Shown here piece after piece: positions 6,947 to 14,338 of a stretch of DNA of 16,972 nt. The notes under the pieces are model-generated. The model had not been told where the DNA came from, made no database searches, and saw only the letters and a list, made by a program, of their open reading frames with translations. The position numbers were made by a program, and so were the translations under genes. The DNA is from Firmicutes bacterium UBA5486 (GTDB lineage: Bacteria > Bacillota > UBA4882 > UBA10575). The first letter of the stretch is position 1. Each line of letters begins with the position of its first letter. The stretch is from assembly GCA_002427045.1 (NCBI GenBank), contig DIPO01000004.1, forward strand, positions 71,346-88,317, read 5' to 3'.

Positions 6947-8212
6947 TTAGTTACTTAAAATGTACGAAGGGCCTGCCAGAGAAATACAGGGTGAGGCTGT
7001 TATTTGGTTGGCAAGTTCTTTGATTTCCTCAGTTGATACTTCTCTTAGGCTTACGAGTAAATCTTGTTCGCTTTGATAATGGTCGGATAAAACCTGAAAA
7101 CCGGCAATCTGTACCTCATATCCAGGTGTTTTTTTACGGTTTTCAAAATGTAGCTTTTCTCGCTGGATGAGGTATTCGATTCGAGGTTGAGAAATACCAT
7201 CTGATTTTAACCCGTCTAAGATTCTGTTAATAATCTCCAAGGCAGACTCAATGGTTTCCGGAAGCGTTTGAAAGATAATCTTGATATTCGGGGCAGAAGG
7301 TTCAGTTAAGTAAGAATAAGAAACCTGAACATCATAGACCAGACCAGATTGTTGCCGGAGAAGCTGCCATAATTCATCCTCTAAAAATTTTGTTAAGAGA
7401 AACCCAGCAAAGAAAGTTTTCTCTTTGATTTGGGGAGCGGAGAAACCAATAACTGCAGTACACAAATTGTCTCGGACCGGTGTAAAATTGAATTCGGGAT
7501 TTGTTTCGAACTTCTGAATTTTTTTGGTTTCTAAGGAAGGTTTTCCTTTCAAGTCCCGACCGGCTGGTTTTAGTAGAAAATCGGGAGGAAGTTTTTCGGA
7601 AGTGGCAATGATCAGATTCGCCGGGCGAAAGATTTCCCGGAACCAGTTATTTACTTCAGCAATATTTAAATTATTATAGTTAGGGCAATAGTGGTTAAGA
7701 TAGGGGTGGCCTATACCATATAATTTTTCGTAAAAGTCGATTAAAGCAGTTTTTCCGGGGTTATTTGGTTCATTTAAATGGTAGTTGATTAGTTCATTGC
7801 AAAGGTCGTGAAGGAGAAGTGCATCAAGGCGAATTACTGCATCAAGTTCACGGCAGAAATCAAGAAATTTTCCGGGTGAAACGGTAAAATCAAAGATTGT
7901 ATATTCAGGAAGGCTTAAAGAAGAAACTTCTAAAGCAGAGGAAGTACGGAAAATATAATACAAAATTTCATTTGTTAATCTATTTATTCCGGCTTTATCC
8001 GGTTGTTCGTGGGCAGAACCGGTTTTGACGATCATTCTTAAAAAAGAAAGGGTCGTTCTTTTTTTTTCAATCGGTTCACGGAGAATAATTGTTAAACCGT
8101 CTTCACGGATTTCTGGTAGAGAAGTGGCTGTAAGCCCAGGCACAAAATTAAAAAAAGAAAATAACATTAACAGTAATACTAGGGGTTTATATAAACGTGG
8201 TTCTTTTTTCAT
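6947..8212 (-). CDS. Exported M16 peptidase-like subunit without the zinc site
   Basis: A signal peptide (MKKEPRLYK, then a leucine-rich core) precedes a two-half M16 fold. Where the partner has the HxxEH zinc motif, this protein reads GINRLTNEI, so both histidines and the glutamate are gone. It keeps the RQQSGLVYDV motif (Arg289 and Tyr296 counting from an ATG at 8221), the Arg/Tyr pair that contacts substrate in M16B proteases. This pattern is known from two-subunit M16 enzymes in which one chain gives the metal site and the other the Arg/Tyr pair. It is probably periplasmic or extracytoplasmic. I prefer the ATG at 8212 because TAAGGA, overlapping the stop of the upstream catalytic gene, is eight bases away. 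It is the last gene of the leftward operon. The substrate is unknown. Confidence 0.85.
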   Translation of the reverse strand: MKKEPRLYKPLVLLLMLFSFFNFVPGLTATSLPEIREDGLTIILREPIEKKRTTLSFLRMIVKTGSAHEQPDKAGINRLTNEILYYIFRTSSALEVSSLSLPEYTIFDFTVSPGKFLDFCRELDAVIRLDALLLHDLCNELINYHLNEPNNPGKTALIDFYEKLYGIGHPYLNHYCPNYNNLNIAEVNNWFREIFRPANLIIATSEKLPPDFLLKPAGRDLKGKPSLETKKIQKFETNPEFNFTPVRDNLCTAVIGFSAPQIKEKTFFAGFLLTKFLEDELWQLLRQQSGLVYDVQVSYSYLTEPSAPNIKIIFQTLPETIESALEIINRILDGLKSDGISQPRIEYLIQREKLHFENRKKTPGYEVQIAGFQVLSDHYQSEQDLLVSLREVSTEEIKELANQITASPCISLAGPSYILSN

Positions 8213-8223
8213 TGCACTCATCC

Positions 8224-9492
8224 TTATAAAGCTTTTACGATAATTTTCAAATATTCTTTACCTGCTAAATACTTTTGGACAAAGTTTTTAAAATCTTTTA
8301 CCATCAACTGATCAAATTTACTAATATCTTCAGTGGTGAGGGCTGCTGGTTCAAAGAGTTGATTAGCATAAAACTCACTTGCCCTTGCTGGGTCAGATTC
8401 AATTAATTGAACCTCATTAAGTAAGCTTTTTTTCACAGAAGAAATGAATTTACTAAAGTTTTTAGTCTGTAGATACTGGAAATACCGATTAAGGTTTTTT
8501 TTATGCCAGTTATCTAATTCTGGAGAGTATTTTTCACCAGTCCCTCGGTACTGGAAGACTAAGTAATATTTTCCCGAGAGATGTAACAGAGAAATTTGGT
8601 AGTCTATCGGGCGTTTATTTATATAATCATACTGTTTTGATTCATACTCTAAAATAAGGGGGAGAGTTTTTGCAATTCGTAATTCCTTTGCATTAGGTTT
8701 TTTAAGTTCGAAACCAAAAAGAACTTGATACTCTTCACCCCAGAGATAATCTTCGATTACTATTTCCTTATTAAATGCGGGGAGTAGTAATTGGTGGTCA
8801 ATAATTTCTTTTTTTCTAGATTCAATCGGAAATATTTTCAGGTAATCCTGTACTTCCTGCACTTTAAAATTGCCGGTAATAACTACTGTTAATAGTTCAG
8901 GACGGTAAAACCTTTGATGAAAAGCTAATAAATCATCACGGGTAATAGAGTGAACTGAGGAGACCAGTTGATTTTGGGTTAAATGATTGAGATAAAGGTA
9001 AAAAGTATTTCCCGGGTAAGTTCGGATTACATTTTCGACAGAGACAATCATTTTTTCTAAAATAAGATCTTCAGGGCGTAATCCCGGTCTGAGAATTAGG
9101 TCCAAGAAAAGGCGGAAAGAGGGAAAAAAGGTCTCTGGTGAACTTTCCAGATAATATTCAGTCCGGTTAAGAGTGGTAAAGCCGTTAAAGATGTTTCCTT
9201 GCTCATCCATTAAACCGGAGAAATCTGACAAACATAAACGATCATTTCCCCGGAAAATCATATGTTCTAAAAGGTGAGAACCGCCGCGAAAAGCGGGAGG
9301 CTCATCTAAAAAACCGGCAGGCACGATAATTCGGGCGGTAACACTCTCTGTATCAGGCAAGACTTTAGTGACCAATTTTAGCCCATTAGGTAGGTCTTTT
9401 TTTCGGAAGGCAGAGACCTTACCTTGTACAAAGGTAGATAATAACAGTAATAAGATACAGCTAGTAAGAATTCGATAACAGGATCTACGCAT
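8224..9492 (-). CDS. Exported M16 zinc metallopeptidase, catalytic subunit
   Basis: After a signal peptide (about residues 1-28), the product has PNGLKLVTKVLPDTESV and the inverted zinc motif His73-Leu-Leu-Glu76-His77 in GGSHLLEHMIFRGN. The third zinc ligand is Glu153 (SVENVI), 76 residues after the second histidine, with Glu146 seven residues earlier as in the family. The C-terminal half is degenerate, with no clear RxxxGLxY motif. At 422 residues it is a single M16B chain, so it most likely works with the neighbouring zinc-less subunit as a heterodimer outside the cytoplasm. Its ATG overlaps the stop codon of the preceding gene by one base (TAATG), so the two are translationally coupled. 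Substrates of exported M16B proteases are mostly unknown; peptide or misfolded envelope protein degradation and propeptide processing are options. Confidence 0.9.
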   Translation of the reverse strand: MRRSCYRILTSCILLLLLSTFVQGKVSAFRKKDLPNGLKLVTKVLPDTESVTARIIVPAGFLDEPPAFRGGSHLLEHMIFRGNDRLCLSDFSGLMDEQGNIFNGFTTLNRTEYYLESSPETFFPSFRLFLDLILRPGLRPEDLILEKMIVSVENVIRTYPGNTFYLYLNHLTQNQLVSSVHSITRDDLLAFHQRFYRPELLTVVITGNFKVQEVQDYLKIFPIESRKKEIIDHQLLLPAFNKEIVIEDYLWGEEYQVLFGFELKKPNAKELRIAKTLPLILEYESKQYDYINKRPIDYQISLLHLSGKYYLVFQYRGTGEKYSPELDNWHKKNLNRYFQYLQTKNFSKFISSVKKSLLNEVQLIESDPARASEFYANQLFEPAALTTEDISKFDQLMVKDFKNFVQKYLAGKEYLKIIVKAL

Positions 9493-10280
9493 TATTTACC
9501 ATCCTTTATTACAATTAATTTTTCAGGAACAAACTGATAATCTAGTTTTAGACGCTTGCGGGATTTCAGCCTGATGGTAGCAGCTTCTTTGAGTATTTTA
9601 CCTTCTTGAGGTGCAAAATTGAGATCATAATCAGAATCAAGATAAATCATGTCTTCCGGATCATTGAAAGTTCCATTATGATTGAGATCAACCAGAGCGA
9701 CTGGAATCTCCTCCCCGTTATATAGAAGATTGGTAGTCAACCAGGTTCTGGTCTTTAAAATCAAATAATCATCAAACCCTGCCCTTTGTAGGAGGAGATA
9801 CGGGAGATCCATTTGTAAAGGGTTAATAAAAACCTGATCTTTAAAATGATATTCAACTAGAAAGGCTAAGGGTACCGGTGAGTAATAAACTTCAATCCCG
9901 GGATAGCGGTCACTCTTAAAAATCTGATATTTGGTTTCTCCACTATAGTCTTTATTTCCATCGGAGTCGACCCAGATAAATTTATTTTCGCCTTCAAGAT
10001 CAAGTAGCATACCATATTCTTTTGCTGGAGAGCCGAGTTTTACCTTTCCATAGTATAAAATATTAGCTTCCGTTTCAGGAGGGGTAATCACTTCCTGGTG
10101 ATTCCGGATTTTAATCATTTTAATATAACATTTCTGGCCAGAATCTTCTTTTTCTTCTATATATGGGTTCTCAGTGTGGATCGGATGTAAGAGCCACTCT
10201 TGATCCATTGTATTTCCCATAACCCCGAGAGGAAAAGAAGAGAAAATGAGTAATAAAGCAAGGGTTAATTTTAACAACAT
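9492..10280 (-). CDS. Exported protein with EF-hand-like acidic loops
   Basis: The 262-residue product starts with a signal peptide (about 1-22) and is otherwise beta-rich. Two acidic loops resemble calcium sites: DSDGNKDYSGE at residues 105-115, and DLNHNGTFNDPED at 198-210, where Asp198, Asn200, Asn202, Gly203, Asn206 and Glu209 fall at EF-hand loop positions, followed by DSDYD (215-219). The second loop resembles the DxNxDGxFDDPxD stretch seen in many secreted bacterial proteins of unknown function. No catalytic motif was found. It is first in the leftward operon, its stop overlapping the start of the catalytic M16 gene, so it may be a partner, inhibitor or substrate-presenting factor of that protease. 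This is inferred from position only. GGAGG about seven bases before the ATG supports the start. Confidence 0.78.
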   Translation of the reverse strand: MLLKLTLALLLIFSSFPLGVMGNTMDQEWLLHPIHTENPYIEEKEDSGQKCYIKMIKIRNHQEVITPPETEANILYYGKVKLGSPAKEYGMLLDLEGENKFIWVDSDGNKDYSGETKYQIFKSDRYPGIEVYYSPVPLAFLVEYHFKDQVFINPLQMDLPYLLLQRAGFDDYLILKTRTWLTTNLLYNGEEIPVALVDLNHNGTFNDPEDMIYLDSDYDLNFAPQEGKILKEAATIRLKSRKRLKLDYQFVPEKLIVIKDGK

Positions 10281-10321
10281 ATTATAACCTCCAATTCCCT
10301 TAAATCTTAAATGTGGGAATA

Positions 10322-10348
10322 ATTATATAATTATATAAAAAAATTCAA
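10322..10348 (-). promoter_or_regulatory. Candidate promoter of the leftward M16 operon, within an AT palindrome
   Basis: Read leftward, TTGAAT (10348-10343) and TATAAT (10327-10322) are spaced by 15 bases. They lie in or beside a perfect 16-base palindrome, TTATATAATTATATAA (10323-10338), which carries TATAAT on both strands. Start of transcription near 10315 would give a leader of about 35 bases before the ATG at 10280. The short spacing lowers confidence, and no convincing -35 was found for the rightward gene. Confidence 0.35.
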
Positions 10349-10413
10349 TATCCTGCAGGAATTTTACCAGAGATTCCCGAAAACTGAAATAAAATAATAA
10401 AGGAGGTCTTATT

Positions 10414-12192
10414 TTGAAACATAAAAGTAGATTAATTCTCCTAATTATGCTGTTGTTATCGCTCCTGACAACAAAAGCAGCTTTGGGCAATGAATATTTT
10501 CTCTTTGATGCTGAGAAAAACAAAATTAATTTTATGGGAGAAAACGATCTTGTTTTTTCGGAAAAGATCGATATGGCAAAAGTTCCTGATCTAATGATGC
10601 GGACAGATGATCCCCAAAAGTATTTGGCGATCTATGGTCCAGAGACTTCGAAAGAATCACAGGAAAGTAAAGATCTTTTATCCGGCTTAGTGAGGTTAAT
10701 CGGAGGTAAAAAGGAAGAAAAAGAAGATCGAGCCGGACAGCTTATCTTGTTTAATATCTCCAATGGTCGTACAGAGGACCTAGTAGATTTAGGGTATGCC
10801 CCCTTCAATTGGGTTTATACTGAGGATCATAAGCATTTATTTATTACATATCGGACTACTACGAAGAAGGATGCTAGCTATGAATTACTCCACTACAACA
10901 TATCAGAGATGACGGCAGAGAAACTTCCTTTATCTGCGGAAGTAAAAAATGTTAATTCTATTACCCTTTCTCTTGATGATCAAAACCTCTATTTATTATT
11001 AGATAATCAGCGTAGAGTTATCGATATCTCCGAAACAGGTCTGTTAGGTAAAAAACAGGAAGTGCTTGGAACACCGCAGATGATAACCGTTTCTTATTCA
11101 CCACTACAAGTAAAGGCGAATCTTCCTGTAGAAAGTGCCCCACTATCCCTACGGATGCTAGATGATGAAAAGGCGGTTCTTATATGTCAGGATTGGTCAT
11201 TTATTTTGCGGTCGACAAATCAAGGTTATAACTTAGGCAAGGGACAGATAAAACTGATGGATCTGAAGAATAACTCTGTTCTTGAGGAGAAAGAGATTCC
11301 CTCTGGCACTTCTCTATATTACCAGTGGTATAATGATGAAAAAGTTATGATCCTTTATTATAAGGAAGCGGATGTCTTTTTATCTACCAAGTATAAATTT
11401 ATAAAAGTAACTTCCTCCGGGATGAAATTAAATGAGATTGGACAAAAACCGGTTGATTTTGATTATCTCACGGATAGAGATCATCTATATATACTTACTG
11501 CTAAGGACCTTAAAGTGCTCGATTATCCCCAAGCTAAAATTCGGGAATATAATACAGGCTCAAATATATATAAGAATTTTGCGTACTATTTTTATCGGCT
11601 TCCTGAATCGGATTTAGCAGCGATTAGTAGTTATGAAGATGGAAGAGTAAAGTTATTTGATTTAAATACTAATCTAGTATTGGATAAAACATTGTCTGGG
11701 AGGCCTTGGGGAAAGGTGAAATATTTGTGTAGAAGGATATTATCTAAACCGATGGATGCTGAAACTCAGGTGGCTACTACCCAAGCGAACTCACAATTTT
11801 ATATAGCTAACCGTAAAAGCGGGGATATTACAGTTTATGACCGGAATTTTGATAAGCTCTCTTATATAGTGCCCCCTGAGCCACCGCTAGGAATCTTTCA
11901 GGTAAAACAGCCTTCTCTCCAAACTCTTGTTGTAACTGGAAAAATGATCTACAAAATCAATGAAAAAAATTTAAGCTTAAATACAATTTATGAATTTAAA
12001 AAGAAAACTCAAGATATGTGGCTGTTTGAGGAAGAAAAAAGGACAATTATCCTAACACCTTGGGAGTTTGTTGTCTTAGATGGTCAGAACCTACAAGTGC
12101 AGGATAAATATGAGTTTTTTGTTGATAGTGCGGCCCAATATACTAAATTAAAACCAGGAGAGCAGCGGTTCTATTTTATTAGAACTCTTTGA
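10414..12192 (+). CDS. Exported protein, probable beta-propeller, function unknown
   Basis: The 592-residue product begins with a signal peptide (MKHKSRLILLIMLLLSLL, cleavage likely near residue 23). The rest reads as repeated beta-strand units typical of propeller proteins: LILFNISNGRTEDL, LLHYNISEMTAEKL, LYLLLDNQRRVIDIS, IKLMDLKNNSVL, LYILTAKDLKVLDY, VKLFDLNTNLVLDK and ITVYDRNFDKLSYI. I assign no exact family. A charged insert (GGKKEEKEDRAG, around residues 99-110) interrupts the early part. There is no heme or catalytic motif and no C-terminal membrane anchor, so it is periplasmic or released. The TTG start has a strong AAAGGAGG just upstream. The gene is divergent from the M16 operon and 69 bases upstream of the beta-barrel gene. 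A scaffold or sensor role in the envelope is only an inference. Confidence 0.75.
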   Translation: MKHKSRLILLIMLLLSLLTTKAALGNEYFLFDAEKNKINFMGENDLVFSEKIDMAKVPDLMMRTDDPQKYLAIYGPETSKESQESKDLLSGLVRLIGGKKEEKEDRAGQLILFNISNGRTEDLVDLGYAPFNWVYTEDHKHLFITYRTTTKKDASYELLHYNISEMTAEKLPLSAEVKNVNSITLSLDDQNLYLLLDNQRRVIDISETGLLGKKQEVLGTPQMITVSYSPLQVKANLPVESAPLSLRMLDDEKAVLICQDWSFILRSTNQGYNLGKGQIKLMDLKNNSVLEEKEIPSGTSLYYQWYNDEKVMILYYKEADVFLSTKYKFIKVTSSGMKLNEIGQKPVDFDYLTDRDHLYILTAKDLKVLDYPQAKIREYNTGSNIYKNFAYYFYRLPESDLAAISSYEDGRVKLFDLNTNLVLDKTLSGRPWGKVKYLCRRILSKPMDAETQVATTQANSQFYIANRKSGDITVYDRNFDKLSYIVPPEPPLGIFQVKQPSLQTLVVTGKMIYKINEKNLSLNTIYEFKKKTQDMWLFEEEKRTIILTPWEFVVLDGQNLQVQDKYEFFVDSAAQYTKLKPGEQRFYFIRTL

Positions 12193-12261
12193 TCTTTTGT
12201 GTGAATTACATAAACAGATTTTACGGAAGGCCAAGAATATTAAGGGAGGGACAGTTAACTG

Positions 12262-12870
12262 ATGAAAAAGATATCTACTCTACTTATTGCTTTGCTCTTA
12301 ATCGTATTAATTCCGACTCTGGTTTCAGCAGAAGATCAATTTTACACGATAGGGAAATTATTTTGGGGTGAAGTACGCTCTAGTTCCGACCAACCGGAGG
12401 GGAATTATGAAATTTCGCAACAAGGAATTCTATTCGCGTATGATTTAGTAATGGAGATTACAGAAAACTGGGAGATGGGTTTTGGGGTTGGTTTTGAAGG
12501 TTCTTTTTATGGTTCATTTAGTGATGATATTGAATTATCTACTTTTCCTATTTATGTTTTGGGGAGTTTTTATCCTTTTTCCACAGAGGAAATATTTTAC
12601 CTTACTGCTCGCTTAGGTTTAGGAATAGCGCGTTATGCCGATCATAGAGATAAATACTATTATAGCGATGACAGGCGTTTATTTGGGATCTATTATGCTT
12701 TGGGAGCAGGTTGTAGATTTCTTACTTACCCTCGGATTAAGTTAGAGGCTTTGATTTCTGCAAATCATTATTCTGTAAGTTATAGCGGAAATAATTATAG
12801 TGAATCTCTAAATTATGATGCTAAGATTTTCTATCCAAAGCTTGGGGTTACACTTGGGATAGGGTATTAG
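12262..12870 (+). CDS. Outer-membrane-type beta-barrel protein
   Basis: The 202-residue precursor has a clear signal peptide (MKKISTLLIALLLIV, cleavage probably after VSA near residue 23). The mature part of about 180 residues alternates hydrophobic and polar residues with many Gly, Tyr and Phe: MGFGVGFEGSFYGSF, FPIYVLGSFYPFS, FYLTARLGLGIARYA, YALGAGCRFL, LEALISANHYSVSY and YPKLGVTLGIGY. This suggests eight or so transmembrane strands, and the chain ends in a tyrosine as outer-membrane barrels do. The OmpA-like/OMP_b-brl porin fold is the best guess. This implies an outer membrane. The start has GGGAGGG at 12244-12250. It lies downstream of the propeller gene on the same strand, probably co-transcribed. 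A solitary surface protein of a monoderm is a less likely reading. Confidence 0.72.
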   Translation: MKKISTLLIALLLIVLIPTLVSAEDQFYTIGKLFWGEVRSSSDQPEGNYEISQQGILFAYDLVMEITENWEMGFGVGFEGSFYGSFSDDIELSTFPIYVLGSFYPFSTEEIFYLTARLGLGIARYADHRDKYYYSDDRRLFGIYYALGAGCRFLTYPRIKLEALISANHYSVSYSGNNYSESLNYDAKIFYPKLGVTLGIGY

Positions 12871-12873
12871 ATC

Positions 12874-12923
12874 TAGACAAGAGAACGGTTCTATACTTTT
12901 CCAAGCAACGTAACATTGTCTTA
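12874..12923. repeat. Degenerate copy of the GACAAG-GAAC-CTTGTC palindromic repeat
   Basis: AGACAAGAGAACGGTTCT (12875-12892) matches the core of the hairpin at 6902-6942. The expected closing half is replaced by unrelated sequence, with TTGTCTT only at 12917-12923. It looks like a decayed repeat next to the intact one at 12941-12976. Confidence 0.55.
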
Positions 12924-12940
12924 GAGACTCATTAAAAGAA

Positions 12941-12976
12941 AAAGGAAGACAAGAGAATCGCCCTCTTGTCTTTTTT
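12941..12976. terminator. Bidirectional terminator, second intact palindromic repeat
   Basis: AAGACAAGAG (12946-12955) pairs with CTCTTGTCTT (12963-12972) around a seven-base loop, AATCGCC. An A-rich run precedes it and six T (12971-12976) end it. It lies between the convergent beta-barrel and CapA genes, just as the related hairpin lies between isocitrate dehydrogenase and the M16 operon, and should stop transcription in both directions. Confidence 0.85.
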
Positions 12977-12982
12977 ATTTCT

Positions 12983-14158
12983 TCAGAAGAAAGGTGGTTC
13001 CATCTGTTTAATACTTCCTGGCCATCTAAGGAGGGTTTTTTCTGTATCAGACCAGACTTCCAGCATTTTTTGGCGAATAGGTGGTGATAATGAGGGAACG
13101 GTAGTGATGCTTTCTGGGGGAGGGACTTGAAATATCCGGTATTGGTGATTGCTTTTATAGACCCATAGGGGGAAACAGGAAAGTAGTTCGATATCAATCC
13201 CGGGGTGAAAAAGGTTTTTACTGATCCGGAGCGAGAGCATTAAACCACAATCACTATATTGCCAGCGTTGATTGGAGAGGAAGTTACCTAGAGAATAAGC
13301 GATAAAACAAGATTTAAGGCGTTCACTAAAGGGGTCTTTGATTACTACGGTTTGAAGTGGTCTGATTACATGTACGTGGCTCCCAAGAATAATATCAACC
13401 CCTAGTTCAAACAGGCGGTGGCAAAGTTGCTGGTCAGCTTCGGAAGGGTAAGATTGGTACTCTTCCCCAGTATGTAAGGCCATAATAATGCCATCTACGC
13501 CAGCCTGCCTTACCTGAGTAATCTCCCAAGCGAGTTTCGAGTAATCAAGGATATTAAGGATCCATTTCATATTGGCAGGCGGCTGAAGGCCATTAGTGAT
13601 CGTGGTGTAGGAGAAAAAAGCGAGTTTAATACCATTTATTTCTGTTATGTAGTAAGGCTTTTGTTCGTGATGCCTCCGAGAGCCGGTTGCCGGGAGATTA
13701 ATGGATTCGAGATAAGATAAGGTGTTTTTAATCCCATTTACCCCTTGATCCAGAGAGTGATTATGAGCAGTAAAAACCAGATCAAAACCCGCCCATTGGA
13801 GAGCATCGGCGATCTGGTAAGGAGTGTTGAAGCGGGGGTAGCCGGAGTATTTACTTGCTTCTCCAGTCAGAGAGGTCTCTAAAACTCCCACAGTAAAATC
13901 AGCTGTACTTAGGTTCTCCCTGATTTCTGAGAAGATTGGCCGAAAATCATATGTATTCTCAGTTGGGCAAAAAGCAGAGTTGACCACGGGCATATGCATA
14001 ACCAGATCACCTACGGCTGTAAGGATCATACTTGGTGGCGGTTGATAATCAGGGCTGGTTAAGAATTGAGTAACAGGCTTTGAAAGGATAAGCAAAAATA
14101 AATAGGCAATTAAAGGTAGAAGTTTACGGATTTTAAGACGCTGTTTGGTTTTGTACAT
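12983..14158 (-). CDS. CapA-type metallophosphatase (PGA_cap family), membrane-anchored
   Basis: The 391-residue product has a basic N-terminus and one membrane segment (about residues 12-31), then a calcineurin-like domain facing outward. Metal-site motifs appear in order: TAVGDLVMH near 47-55, VLETSLTG near 92-99, TAHNHSLDQG near 130-139, and LGSHVHVIRP further on. The family includes CapA/PgsA of poly-gamma-glutamate capsule export, but most bacterial members lack that context; no capB, capC or capD gene is here, so the substrate is unknown. The third motif reads AHNH rather than the usual ANNH. GGGAG about ten bases before the ATG supports the start. The leftward transcript ends at the hairpin at 12941-12976. 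The gene upstream on the same strand has its own terminator, so this is probably a single-gene unit. Confidence 0.88.
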   Translation of the reverse strand: MYKTKQRLKIRKLLPLIAYLFLLILSKPVTQFLTSPDYQPPPSMILTAVGDLVMHMPVVNSAFCPTENTYDFRPIFSEIRENLSTADFTVGVLETSLTGEASKYSGYPRFNTPYQIADALQWAGFDLVFTAHNHSLDQGVNGIKNTLSYLESINLPATGSRRHHEQKPYYITEINGIKLAFFSYTTITNGLQPPANMKWILNILDYSKLAWEITQVRQAGVDGIIMALHTGEEYQSYPSEADQQLCHRLFELGVDIILGSHVHVIRPLQTVVIKDPFSERLKSCFIAYSLGNFLSNQRWQYSDCGLMLSLRISKNLFHPGIDIELLSCFPLWVYKSNHQYRIFQVPPPESITTVPSLSPPIRQKMLEVWSDTEKTLLRWPGSIKQMEPPFF

Positions 14159-14281
14159 AAGGAATCACTCCCAGAGGCCTTAATTGTCCTAGTTGTTTGA
14201 ACAAAACATTAAAGAGTTATTAAATTTTTATTCTATTAATCATAATAATTTTCCTTTTATTTATTGTATAAAAAAATTATA

Positions 14282-14310
14282 TAAAAAAAGAGAAGCACTA
14301 AAGCTTCTCT
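14282..14310 (-). terminator. Rho-independent terminator of the AEC permease gene
   Basis: AGAGAAGC (14289-14296) pairs perfectly with GCTTCTCT (14303-14310) over a six-base loop. Read leftward it ends in seven T (14288-14282). It lies 29 bases past the permease stop codon. The remaining AT-rich stretch to 14158 must hold the CapA promoter, which I could not pin down. Confidence 0.85.
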
Positions 14311-14338
14311 TTTCTGTAATAAAAGAATATTATTTTCC

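Noticed and set aside
12189..12371. Small plus-strand open frame spanning the gap between the propeller and barrel genes
   Set aside because: It overlaps the start and signal peptide of the barrel gene in another frame, and its product has no sensible features.
12808..13197. Minus-strand open frame crossing the terminator between the barrel and CapA genes
   Set aside because: It would read through a strong hairpin and overlaps the ends of two real genes in other frames.
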